A stretch of DNA of 33,119 bases from Candidatus Gastranaerophilales bacterium (GTDB lineage Bacteria; Cyanobacteriota; Vampirovibrionia; Gastranaerophilales; Gastranaerophilaceae): contig JAMPEO010000003.1 in assembly GCA_023665105.1 (NCBI GenBank), positions 1 through 33,119 on the forward strand. The letters run 5' to 3'. The notes beneath the pieces are model-generated. The model was not told the origin of the DNA. It searched no databases and worked only from the letters and a program-made list of their open reading frames with translations. Below are positions 8,257-16,100 of the stretch, piece after piece. The first letter of the stretch is position 1; every line of letters begins with the position of its first letter. Position numbers and translations under genes: made by a program.

Positions 8257-8532
8257 ATGAAAAAAATTTTTATTATTTCTTTATTAATGTTAGGTATATC
8301 ATTACCAACATTTGCTATAACACCAGAGGAATTAATTGATTGTGTTGATAAAATGAACGAGTCACAAAAAATAGAACTTATAGAGGTTCTTCTAAAACCA
8401 AGAAAACATTACGGTGTTTCGTATCCAAGTCAAACTCTTGAATTTTTCTCTCAGCAAATACTTTGGGCGTTGACTAATGGTAGTGATAAGAGCAAATTTC
8501 ATGATTCAGTGAAATATATTTTAAGTAAATAG
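8257..8532 (+). CDS. Small secreted protein, unknown function
   Basis: A 91-residue protein with a clear signal peptide: MKK, a hydrophobic core (IFIISLLMLGISLP) and cleavage probably after TFA, near residue 20. The mature part of about 70 residues is mostly helical by eye, has one cysteine and no motif I recognise. It begins ITPEELIDCVDKMNESQ, so it could be a small exported helical protein. The SD is weak (GTGAAG). Inverted copies of a palindromic repeat sit on both sides, and the downstream one doubles as a terminator. It may ride on surE read-through, since no promoter was seen in the 60-bp gap. Expression is unproven, but the signal peptide argues for a real gene. Confidence 0.7.
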   Translation: MKKIFIISLLMLGISLPTFAITPEELIDCVDKMNESQKIELIEVLLKPRKHYGVSYPSQTLEFFSQQILWALTNGSDKSKFHDSVKYILSK

Positions 8533-8533
8533 T

Positions 8534-8576
8534 AATAGTAGGTCGGCTTTACCAAGCCGACAATGTTACTATTTTT
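8534..8576 (+). terminator. Palindromic repeat, copy 2, acting as a terminator
   Basis: Outer arms AATAGTA/TACTATT and inner arms GTCGGCTT/AAGCCGAC (loop TACC), ending in TTTTT on the plus strand. Its core on the minus strand matches copy 1 over about 24 nt with two differences. It overlaps the last codons of rbgA on the other strand. Confidence 0.7.
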
Positions 8577-9444
8577 CATTTACTTCATCAATGTTATCTA
8601 AAATAAACTTTCCTATTTTGCCGTCACGGAAATCACGGAGCACATATTGTGATGTTCTTTCTATATCAGGTTCTCCGCCTGTAACTACCCAATTTCTGCT
8701 CGCAGAAATATTTTCAAGTGAAAGTTCCTCTGTTTCAACAACATTATAATACTCTTTGAATTTTGTTGTATATCTTGGATTTTCAATTATTAAAGATATA
8801 AGTTCTTTTGCTACAATTTCAGGTGAGTATGCATTTTCTGAAACAGAATTTACAAAAGCCAATTTTTTTGCACGTTCTTGGTCTTCCTGTTTCATAGGAA
8901 TAATCCCCGGTGTATCAAGCAAATCAATATTCGGGTTAATTCTCACCCATTGTTGTTGTCTTGTTACGCCGGCCTTTGCACCGGTTTTTGTTTTTGATGA
9001 TTTTGTTAATTTATTGATAATACTTGATTTTCCGACATTAGGAAGTCCCACAACAACAACTCTTGCAGGTCTTCTCAAAAGCCCTTTTGCCATCAAAGCC
9101 TGAATTCTTGGCTCACTTAATTCAAGCACTTTTTTTTCAATAATATTAAAATTTCTGTTGGTTTTTGTATCTATAGTGAGAACAGGACAGTTTTCACGTT
9201 CCTGAATAATATTTACCCAAGATTTAATCTCGTCAGATGATACCAAATCTGATTTATTCAACAAAAGAAGCCTTGGTTTATCACCCAAAAGCTTCTCTAT
9301 GTCGTTATAACTACTGCTTATTGGTAACCTTGCATCTAAAACTTCTATAACCACATCAACGAGATTAAGTTTCTCCTTGAGTGCCCGTTCTGCTTTAGCA
9401 ATATGTCCGGGATACCAATGAATATGTAACTTATCTTTTTTCAA
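8569..9444 (-). CDS. rbgA: Ribosome biogenesis GTPase YlqF/RbgA
   Basis: A circularly permuted GTPase needed for a late step of 50S assembly in bacteria that have it. The 291 residues begin with the family signature [12 protein letters not shown]. The G motifs appear in permuted order: G4 NKSD (63-66), then G1 GLPNVGKSS (133-141), a G2-like threonine (GVTRQQQ) and G3 DTPG (177-180). A C-terminal RNA-binding-type domain follows. The start codon is TTG at 9444, the only start that fits the family N-terminus, and it lies inside the last codons of rplS (14-bp overlap). Pairing with rplS fits its role in ribosome assembly. Confidence 0.94.
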   Translation of the reverse strand: MKKDKLHIHWYPGHIAKAERALKEKLNLVDVVIEVLDARLPISSSYNDIEKLLGDKPRLLLLNKSDLVSSDEIKSWVNIIQERENCPVLTIDTKTNRNFNIIEKKVLELSEPRIQALMAKGLLRRPARVVVVGLPNVGKSSIINKLTKSSKTKTGAKAGVTRQQQWVRINPNIDLLDTPGIIPMKQEDQERAKKLAFVNSVSENAYSPEIVAKELISLIIENPRYTTKFKEYYNVVETEELSLENISASRNWVVTGGEPDIERTSQYVLRDFRDGKIGKFILDNIDEVNEK

Positions 9445-9784
9445 TTTTTTCTCTAATACGAGTTGCCTTACCTGAACGTTCTCTTAAGTAGTATAATTTA
9501 GAACGTCTAACATCACCACGTCTAAGAACTGTAATCTTATCGATACGTGGAGAGTTTAGTAAGAATACTCTTTCTACACCGATACCTTGGAACACTTTTC
9601 TAACAGTAATAGTTTTGTTAATACCTGCACCGTGTTCTTTAATAACTGTTCCTTCGAATGCCTGAATTCTTTCTTTGTTACCTTCAACGATTCTAACAAA
9701 TACTTTAACTGTATCACCAGGATTCATATCAGGAATATTTTCTTTTTTATATTGGTTTTCCAATTCTGCGATTATAGGATTCAT
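9431..9784 (-). CDS. rplS: Ribosomal protein bL19
   Basis: Large-subunit protein L19 at the 30S-50S interface. I start it at ATG 9784, giving 117 residues ([19 protein letters not shown]), because AAGGA lies 8-9 nt upstream and family members start here. The longer reading adds 15 residues without family support. The conserved core is clear: [48 protein letters not shown] and a basic tail [15 protein letters not shown]. It is the first gene of an rplS-rbgA operon behind a good promoter. The leader of about 55 nt can form a small hairpin (AACG..CGTC/GACGTT), but I see no known regulatory motif in it. Confidence 0.96.
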   Translation of the reverse strand: MNPIIAELENQYKKENIPDMNPGDTVKVFVRIVEGNKERIQAFEGTVIKEHGAGINKTITVRKVFQGIGVERVFLLNSPRIDKITVLRRGDVRRSKLYYLRERSGKATRIREKIEKR

Positions 9785-9844
9785 TTTGCTATTCCTTATA
9801 TTTATAACTAGTACAAAATTCAACGTCAAAGACGCTCGTTACTT

Positions 9845-9873
9845 ATCCTAATTGAAAAATAAGAATATTGCAA
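9845..9873 (-). promoter_or_regulatory. Promoter of rplS-rbgA
   Basis: Minus strand: TTGCAA (9868-9873), 17 bp, TAGGAT (9845-9850), giving a leader of about 55 nt. Confidence 0.55.
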
Positions 9874-9915
9874 GTACATGTTTAAGTTTTGTTTAGAAAT
9901 ATATGGATTTTATTT

Positions 9916-9943
9916 TTGACTTGATAAAAAAAATAATTATAAG
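9916..9943 (+). promoter_or_regulatory. Sigma70-type promoter upstream of the flagellar rod operon
   Basis: TTGACT (9916-9921), 16 bp, TATAAG (9938-9943). A small hairpin (CATCT-AAAC-AGATG, 9956-9969) follows in the leader. Confidence 0.45.
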
Positions 9944-9987
9944 AAGAGTAAGACTCATCTAAACAGATGAAAAAATAACAAAACCCC

Positions 9988-10014
9988 TAATGATGTGAGT
10001 AGAAGTTCCGATAT
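9988..10014 (+). promoter_or_regulatory. Sigma28 (FliA/SigD)-like promoter of the flagellar rod operon
   Basis: TAAT (9988-9991), 15 bp, TCCGATAT (10007-10014). The SigD consensus is TAAA-N15-GCCGATAT, so 10 of 12 positions match with exact spacing. The flagellar ATG is 36 bp downstream. The match is visible. That a sigma28 factor exists in this organism is inference. Confidence 0.5.
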
Positions 10015-10049
10015 ATATAAAAACGGTTTAACTAACGAGAGAGGTAAAC

Positions 10050-10748
10050 ATGAAAATCAGTACAGGTATCAGGTATTGTGAGCCGGGTATAAGGTCATCA
10101 ATCAGAGCAATGCAGGTTTCTAATGAATTGCTTGGCATTACAAATGATAACGTTTCAGGTTTTGATAAAGTAGGTTATCAAAGAAAAGAAGCAGTTGTTT
10201 CATCGTTTACAGAATTTCTCGGTGTACACGGTATATCAACAAACGTTGATGAACAGGTAGGTCGTATTCAAGTTTCAGAAAGACCGCTTGATATTGCGAT
10301 TGCAACTAAAGGCTATTTTCAAATCCAATCAAAAGATGGTGTAAGGCTTACCCGTGACGGACGTTTCAAGCTTGATAAAGATGGTTATTTATTATCATTA
10401 GAAGATGGTAATGTACTATCAGATAGTGGCGTACCAATCAGATTACCGTTTGTACCTGATGATGTTAAAGAAATTAAAGTCGACAGAAAAGGTCGTTTGA
10501 GTGTTTTCAATAGAGATGCTCGTAAATTGAACTATGTTGCAACGCTTGGCGTTGTTGATTCTTCAGGTATGGCAGTTATGAAACCTGATATCAAACAAGG
10601 TTATAACGAGTATTCGAACGTATCTCTTCAAAATGAGTTCTTGGCGGTAATGCCTACAATAAGAGCGTTTGAAGCTAACAGACAAGTATTTATTATGCAA
10701 AGTACGAACTTACAAAAGGCGATAAGCCAATTAGGTTCAGCATCTTAG
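10050..10748 (+). CDS. Flagellar rod protein, FlgF/FlgG family (first copy)
   Basis: An axial rod protein of 232 residues, exported through the flagellar type III apparatus (no signal peptide). The N-terminal helix region (IRSSIRAMQVSNELLGITNDN) replaces the usual NLANVNT-GFKR box with NDNVSGFDKVGYQRKE. The middle holds the FlgE/F/G domain (ERPLDIAIATKGYFQIQ, LTRDGRFKLDKDGYLLS). The C-terminus has the NVSLQNEFLAVMPTIRAFEA helix typical of rod and hook proteins. SD GAGAGGT precedes the ATG. It leads a four-gene plus-strand operon. I cannot decide between FlgF (proximal) and FlgG (distal), since it is divergent from both. Confidence 0.88.
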   Translation: MKISTGIRYCEPGIRSSIRAMQVSNELLGITNDNVSGFDKVGYQRKEAVVSSFTEFLGVHGISTNVDEQVGRIQVSERPLDIAIATKGYFQIQSKDGVRLTRDGRFKLDKDGYLLSLEDGNVLSDSGVPIRLPFVPDDVKEIKVDRKGRLSVFNRDARKLNYVATLGVVDSSGMAVMKPDIKQGYNEYSNVSLQNEFLAVMPTIRAFEANRQVFIMQSTNLQKAISQLGSAS

Positions 10749-10761
10749 GAGGGTTCCCATT

Positions 10762-11478
10762 ATGATGTTTAACGCACAGGCTATTGTAAGAAAAAGTATA
10801 AACAATGCCACAACACAATTTGATAAACTCGGTTATGTAGGTAACGATTTAGCCAACTATAACACATACGGTTATAAATCAATCAGATTTGAACAAATGT
10901 TGAGAGAAGACGGTTATGTCGGCGGTGCTCAAAGAACTGATTGCAAACAAGGTGCGGTAAGGGTTACAGAAAATCCTTATGACGTAGCAATAGAAGGTCA
11001 TGGATATATTCCTGTAACTTCTGAAGATGGTGAAGTTCAATATACCCGTGACGGTTCTTTTACAAAAGGTAAAGACGGTTATCTATACACTAAAGATGGC
11101 TGGCTTGTTGGCGGTGGTATAAAATTACCTGCTAACAACTATAAATTTACTATTAACCAAAATGGTGATGTATATACTTATGATGAAGCAGGTTCACTTC
11201 CTAAAAGAGTAGGTACTATTCCTTTGGTTCAGTTTGCTAATCCCGAAAGACTTGAGCAAGGGGTTAACAATAAAATGGTAGCAACAGAAGATTCAGGAGA
11301 ACCGCAGTTGGTTCAAAATCATCGTTCATTCAGACAAAACTGTATTGAAGCATCAAACGTTAATATCTATGCTTCTGTAAATGAAATGTTGAGATTGAAC
11401 GCATCAATGATTGCGAGTATGCGTCTTTTGAAAGTAGCTGATGATATGTATAACAAAGGCATAAATATCAGAGAATAA
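10762..11478 (+). CDS. Flagellar rod protein, FlgF/FlgG family (second copy)
   Basis: A second rod or hook-basal body protein of 238 residues. The N-terminal motif is better kept than in its neighbour (NDLANYNTYGYKSIRFEQML). It is followed by ENPYDVAIEGHGYIPV, YTRDGSFTKGKDGYLY and a C-terminal amphipathic helix (EASNVNIYASVNEMLRLNAS). Two adjacent ATGs (10762 and 10765) follow a strong AGGAGG. It starts 13 bp after the previous gene, so the two are co-translated, and together they probably fill the FlgF and FlgG places. Sequence identity between the two is low by eye, so this looks like an old duplication and not a recent one. Confidence 0.88.
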   Translation: MMFNAQAIVRKSINNATTQFDKLGYVGNDLANYNTYGYKSIRFEQMLREDGYVGGAQRTDCKQGAVRVTENPYDVAIEGHGYIPVTSEDGEVQYTRDGSFTKGKDGYLYTKDGWLVGGGIKLPANNYKFTINQNGDVYTYDEAGSLPKRVGTIPLVQFANPERLEQGVNNKMVATEDSGEPQLVQNHRSFRQNCIEASNVNIYASVNEMLRLNASMIASMRLLKVADDMYNKGINIRE

Positions 11479-11500
11479 TAAACTTTGGAGGGTTTAACTA

Positions 11501-11851
11501 ATGGGTTTTGCAGCTTTAGGTTGTGTAGGAAAAACTTCACTAATGATGAACTTAATAGCACAGAGACAACGTTCACTTGGTTCTAACTTAGCAAACGTTG
11601 ATACTCCGGGTTATGTAAGACGTGACATTGATTTTAGCCAATATTTAGGTGGTGCGACAGCGGCTCTTGAAACGAAATTGGCTCAAAAAATCGGACCGTC
11701 ACCAATGTTCGATTATGAACAAAATGTGGAAATAAATCCTGCTGATGAACTAACAGAAATGCAGAAAAACTCATTGTTATACACAATGGCAACAAGAAGA
11801 ATGTCAAATATAATAACTCAAATGAAAACGGTAATTAACGTAGGAAAGTAG
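11501..11851 (+). CDS. flgB: Flagellar proximal rod protein FlgB
   Basis: FlgB builds the proximal rod next to the MS ring. The 116-residue product has the N-terminal rod motif (QRQRSLGSNLANVDTPGYVR, about 21-40) and a short middle. Its C-terminal helix (ELTEMQKNSLLYTMATRRMS) is where FlgB proteins pair with FlgC and FliE. Length is slightly below the usual 130 or so. GGAGGG lies upstream of the ATG, and flgC follows after 8 bp. The gene order, two FlgG-like genes then flgB and flgC, is unusual, as flgB more often comes first. Confidence 0.93.
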   Translation: MGFAALGCVGKTSLMMNLIAQRQRSLGSNLANVDTPGYVRRDIDFSQYLGGATAALETKLAQKIGPSPMFDYEQNVEINPADELTEMQKNSLLYTMATRRMSNIITQMKTVINVGK

Positions 11852-11859
11852 GTGCATAA

Positions 11860-12303
11860 ATGGGTATAATGGAGTCAATGGATATAGGTGCAAACGCACT
11901 AAAAGCACACGGTTTAAGAATGGATATTCACGCAAAGAACATTGCGAATATCGATACCCCGAATTATGTAAGAAGAATACCAATTTTAAACGCAACAGAA
12001 GATATTTCGTTCAGAGGTGTTCTAACTCAAATGAAAAACGATGTATTTGGAACAGGTACACTTCCATATTTACAAGGTGGTGTAGTATTTAACGGCGTTG
12101 TTGAAGACCCAACAATGGGAGAAAGATTATATATGCCGGGACACCCTGATGCTGATGCAAACGGATACATTCGTTCATCAAACGTAAATGCTATGGTTGA
12201 TATGGCTGACGCTGTAATGGCACAAAGAGCTTATGAAGCCAACCTTGCTGTAGTAAATATCACTAAAGCAATGGCGTCACGTGCAACTGAAATTGGAAAA
12301 TAA
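11860..12303 (+). CDS. flgC: Flagellar proximal rod protein FlgC
   Basis: FlgC is the second proximal-rod protein. The 147 residues match the family. The N-terminal box is almost canonical (DIHAKNIANIDTPNYVRR), the middle holds the FlgC-specific GVVEDPTMGERLYMPGHPDA segment, and the end has NVNAMVDMADAVMAQRAYEA, which polymerises with other rod proteins. SD is AGGTG. It is the last gene of the operon, closed by a terminator about 115 bp downstream. fliE, which commonly follows flgC, is absent here. Confidence 0.95.
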   Translation: MGIMESMDIGANALKAHGLRMDIHAKNIANIDTPNYVRRIPILNATEDISFRGVLTQMKNDVFGTGTLPYLQGGVVFNGVVEDPTMGERLYMPGHPDADANGYIRSSNVNAMVDMADAVMAQRAYEANLAVVNITKAMASRATEIGK

Positions 12304-12416
12304 TAACTAAATTGTAAGATTCAAAGATATACATTTATTTCGTCCAAAGTGGCGTGTGGAGAGGGAAAATAACCCTTCTAGATAAATTATAAGGAAAATA
12401 AAATCAAACCGTTTTC

Positions 12417-12450
12417 GGTCAAGTACCCCCTACTTGACCTTTTTATTTTT
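12417..12450 (+). terminator. Terminator of the flagellar rod operon
   Basis: A perfect 9-bp stem GGTCAAGTA/TACTTGACC with loop CCCCC, then TTTTTATTTTT. Confidence 0.9.
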
Positions 12451-12457
12451 ATTGAAT

Positions 12458-12481
12458 AATAGGTAGAAATCTACTATTTTT
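12458..12481 (+). terminator. Second, weaker hairpin with T-run
   Basis: AATAG-GTAG/CTAC-TATT with one bulged G and loop AAAT, followed by TTTTTA on the plus strand. It touches the stop codon of the minus-strand small gene. Probably a back-up terminator between convergent genes. Confidence 0.45.
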
Positions 12482-12674
12482 ATGCACGTTTAGTTATTGA
12501 CATAATACCTTTTGTAATACTACCTAATAAATCAAGGGCACTGTTTGAAACATTGCTGTTGACGTGTTCAAGTTTACTTTGGGCTTGATGACTTCTTAAA
12601 AGTATTTTTTGTCTTGTTGTTGCCATGAATGCCGGTGGTGTTGGTATCTTATTTGAAGCTAAAGTTTTATTCAT
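12480..12674 (-). CDS. Small protein of 64 residues, unknown
   Basis: I do not recognise this protein. The ATG at 12674 has a good SD (AAGGA, 7 nt spacing), which is the main reason to believe it. The product is basic and largely helical: a polar start with a proline pair (IPTPPAFM), a charged helix (RQKILLRSHQAQSKLEHVN) and an amphipathic end (LLGSITKGIMSITKRA) that could sit on a membrane surface. It has no signal peptide and no cysteines. It converges on the flagellar rod operon, with the terminator hairpins between them. A link to motility is possible only by location. Confidence 0.55.
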   Translation of the reverse strand: MNKTLASNKIPTPPAFMATTRQKILLRSHQAQSKLEHVNSNVSNSALDLLGSITKGIMSITKRA

Positions 12675-12878
12675 AGAATATCCTTAAATGATTTTATTAT
12701 TTATATCAAACATGCTAAAACAAAAAATTGCTATCAAATAGAAAAATTTACATATTTTAACAAAAGAAAACCTAGCTTTTTCAACAATAACCTTGTTTTG
12801 TTATGATATCATATATACAACCACAGAGGTTTTAAAAATATTCTTTACTCTCATAAAAACTTATGTTAATCTTGTTTT

Positions 12879-13020
12879 ATACTAATCTGCCAACTGGCGG
12901 GTTGTAATACGGGTATAATGTTTTTGTATCATACCCACAGCACGATACTCAGCGTGTTGGGATACATTTACAGATATCTGAAGGGGGATTGTATCTTTAT
13001 GATTGTTCCCTTTTCTTTTT
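12879..13020 (+). ncRNA. Candidate structured RNA or attenuator ending in a terminator
   Basis: A TATACT box at 12879-12884 could be a -10, but no clear -35 is seen. Downstream lie a stem GGGTAT/ATACCC (12911-12936), a stem CAGCACG/CGTGTTG with loop ATACTCAG (about 12937-12959) and a CAGATATCTG palindrome. A terminal hairpin GGGGA..TTCCC (12984-13010) is followed by TTTTCTTTTT. The GATAC at 12961-12965 can pair either with GTATC at 12926-12930 or with GTATC at 12991-12995, which lies inside the terminator hairpin, so alternative folds are possible. It resembles no RNA family I know (not SRP RNA, tmRNA, RNase P or TPP/B12 riboswitch). 6S RNA cannot be excluded by eye. Confidence 0.4.
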
Positions 13021-13055
13021 ATATAAAAATATTTTGTATTTTCTGTTAAAAATAC

Positions 13056-13083
13056 TTGTATTTTTTAATTATTTGTGTAGAAT
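13056..13083 (+). promoter_or_regulatory. Putative promoter of the SNF2 gene
   Basis: TTGTAT (13056-13061), 16 bp, TAGAAT (13078-13083), about 100 bp before the ATG. Confidence 0.4.
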
Positions 13084-13183
13084 AATATTAAAGGGCTGAG
13101 GGTTATTCAATTTTAGTGCCTTATGATGTTAGGAATAGCCATTTTATATTATTAAAAAACCCGAAAAGGATTGACTCAGTTAG

Positions 13184-16100
13184 ATGAGTAAAGTTTTTGA
13201 ATTTAATTACAAATTTATAAAAGATAATGCGTCTGCAGGTAGTTGGAGACGCGGATATGAATACTATAAAAAAGATATGCTGCTTGATTCTGCTCCTATC
13301 AAAAATTTTTACAAAGGTAGAGTTAAGGGGAATTTTCAGGATTATTACGCCACAGATTTAATTTTTAAGAAGACAAGTGTGGAAGCTCGTTGTAATTGCC
13401 CATTAAAAGAAGAATGGTGCAAACACTCTGTAGCTGTCGCACTAAAAGCTATTGATGAGCACGCTTATGAAGATTGGTTAGAAACAAAATATGGAACAGA
13501 GTTTGATTATCCCGATGAAAATACAGCGTTGACAGAAGTTCCTCAAGGAAACTATATTTTTCACTTCAATCCTAAACGTAGACAAAACTTCTTTTCAATT
13601 CTAATAAAAGATAGACATACCGGTAAGATTATCCGCTCATTAGAAAATATTTTGAGAGCATTGATTGAGGCTCAAAAGGTTGAAGGTGGATTTGAATTAA
13701 GCGAGGTTCAAAAGTCAGAACTTGCGGTATTCCATTTGATTTTGAAAATTGCAAGACAGGATAAAAAGGCGGGTTGGTATGATATTCCTATCACTAAATT
13801 TATGCCAATGTTCCCGTTATTAGCTCAAGTTGAAGAAGTTTTGGATGAAAAAACTAAACAAAGAATTAAATTTTTAGACAAACAATGGGACTTATCTCTT
13901 GATGTTAACGCAAATACAAATGGAACTTTATCTTTAGCACTATATTGGAACAGACCTGATAGTGATGAAGTTTATCCGTTTGAAGAGGTAAAATATTTTT
14001 CACGTCAACTAAAATGGGGACGATACAAAAATGTTATTTTCCCGATAAATGTTGCAATGAATGAACTTCCACAGTATATTATCAAATCAACATTTACGGA
14101 TTTGAAAGATTCTGAAGGCGGCAAGTTTATATATGAAGAATTGCCTAAAATCAGAGAAATAATGCCTGTTAATGTATCTGAACAGATTACTAAGTTAATG
14201 TTGGAAGAAAGACCACCTGTTAATGTTGTGACACTTGGTATTGATTATGACCAGTCATTAAAAGCAGAATTAGAATTTGAGTATGACGGAGTGAAAGTTC
14301 CTTATTCAAAACATGATGAGAAATCACCTTATGTTACAGTTACTAAAAAACAGGATGGTGAAGATTTTATTTATTGGATAAAAAGAAATTATCAACACGA
14401 ACAAGATGCTTATAGAATGCTTTTAGCTTGTAAGTTTGTTCCAATGCAGACTAATAATCTTGCATTAGAAAAAGAAACAGCCATTGATTTCTATAATTAT
14501 TATATGAAACAAGCTGGTGAAGGTTGGAGATTCGAAGAAAAAGACGATATGCAATTCTTTAAGCTTATGGAAGAACCTTTCACTATGTGTGCTAAGATTG
14601 ACTTCTGTGATGATGCGGTTGATGAATTTGAAATCCAATTATATGGTCGTGCCGGTGAAGAAGTTATTGACTTTGATACAATTTTTGAAACTATCCAAAA
14701 CGGTGAAAAATATAGCCGTGTCAGAAGTTTAGGTTTTGTTGAATATCCTGCACAAAATATCTATCAAATGATGAGATCATTCAACTCTTTTGATGCATAC
14801 AGGAACAATGAAAATAAATTCCGCATAAAATCATACAGAACAGGTCTTGTAAAAGAATTAGAAAATCTTGGCTTTGAACTTGTTATGAGTGAAAAATTCC
14901 AGAAATTCTGGGAACAAATCTCTACATTTTCAACTACAGAAACAACAGAATTACCAAAAGTTAATGCAGAATTCCGTGATTATCAGCTTAAAGGTTTCAG
15001 CTGGTTATGGTTTATGTATACATACGGTTTAAATGGTATTCTTGCTGATGATATGGGGCTTGGTAAAACATTACAGGCTTTGAGTTTACTTCAAAAGGCT
15101 AAAGAAGTTGATGGTCCTGAACCTACACTTGTTGTAGCTCCTACAACTGTTGTTTTCAACTGGGAATCTGAAATTGAAAAATTCACTCCTGATTTATCTT
15201 GTTTAAAATTGTCGGGTGTAGATAGAGCAAAATTATTCAAAGAAATTCCTAATCACGATATTGTTATTACAAGTTATGCATTGTTAAGACGTGATATAGC
15301 TAAATTTAGAAAATATAATTTCAGATATATTATTCTTGATGAATCTCAGAATATTAAGAATGCAACTTCTCAAACAGCTCAAGCCGTAAAAACGCTTAAT
15401 GCTACTCATAAGCTTGCATTATCAGGTACGCCTATTGAAAACAAACTCGAAGAATTATGGTCTGTATTTGATTTCTTAATGCCTGGATTCTTGTTTAGTA
15501 TGCCGGAATTTAACAGCAGATATGTTACACCTATTATGGAACGCCAAGACAAGACCGTTGAAAAACGTCTTAAACTTCAAATTTATCCGTTCATCTTACG
15601 CCGTATGAAACGTGACGTAGCTAAAGACCTACCGGATAAGGTTGAAAATATGGCATATTGTGAAATGACACCGGAACAAAAGGATTTCTATTTAGATGTT
15701 TTAGACAGCACGAAGGAAGAACTATTCAAGAGTATCGAAATGAATGGTTTGGAAAAGAGCAGAATGTCTATCTTCTCTGCGTTGCTTAGACTTCGTCAAA
15801 TCTGTTGTCACCCTAAACTTTATGATAAAGAACACGTTAAGGGTGTTATTCAATCCGGTAAATTTGAATACCTTAAAGGTATGCTTGAACAAATTATTGA
15901 AGAAAAACACAGGATACTTCTATTCAGCCAATTTGTTGATATGTTAGATATTATTAAAGGCTGGTTGGAAAGAAGCGGTATTGAGTATGAATATCTTACA
16001 GGTAAAACTAAAGATAGAAAAGCTGCAGTTGATAACTTCAACAATAATCCGAATGTTAAAATATTCCTTATCAGTTTGAAAGCCGGTGGTACAGGTTTAA

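Larger units (their letters stand above)
12675..13183. other. Intergenic region of 0.5 kb before the SNF2 gene
   Basis: No convincing protein gene. Contents: AT-rich DNA, a 12-bp perfect palindrome TATGATATCATA (12802-12813), the candidate structured RNA at 12879-13020, a promoter at 13056-13083, and a leader hairpin GGTTATTC/GAATAGCC (13101-13108 with 13133-13140). A 43-codon frame from ATG 12919 has no ribosome-binding site and overlaps the RNA, so it is not called. Confidence 0.6.

Noticed and set aside
12919-13050. A 43-codon hydrophobic frame from ATG 12919
   Set aside because: No ribosome-binding site, and it overlaps the stems and terminator of the RNA candidate.
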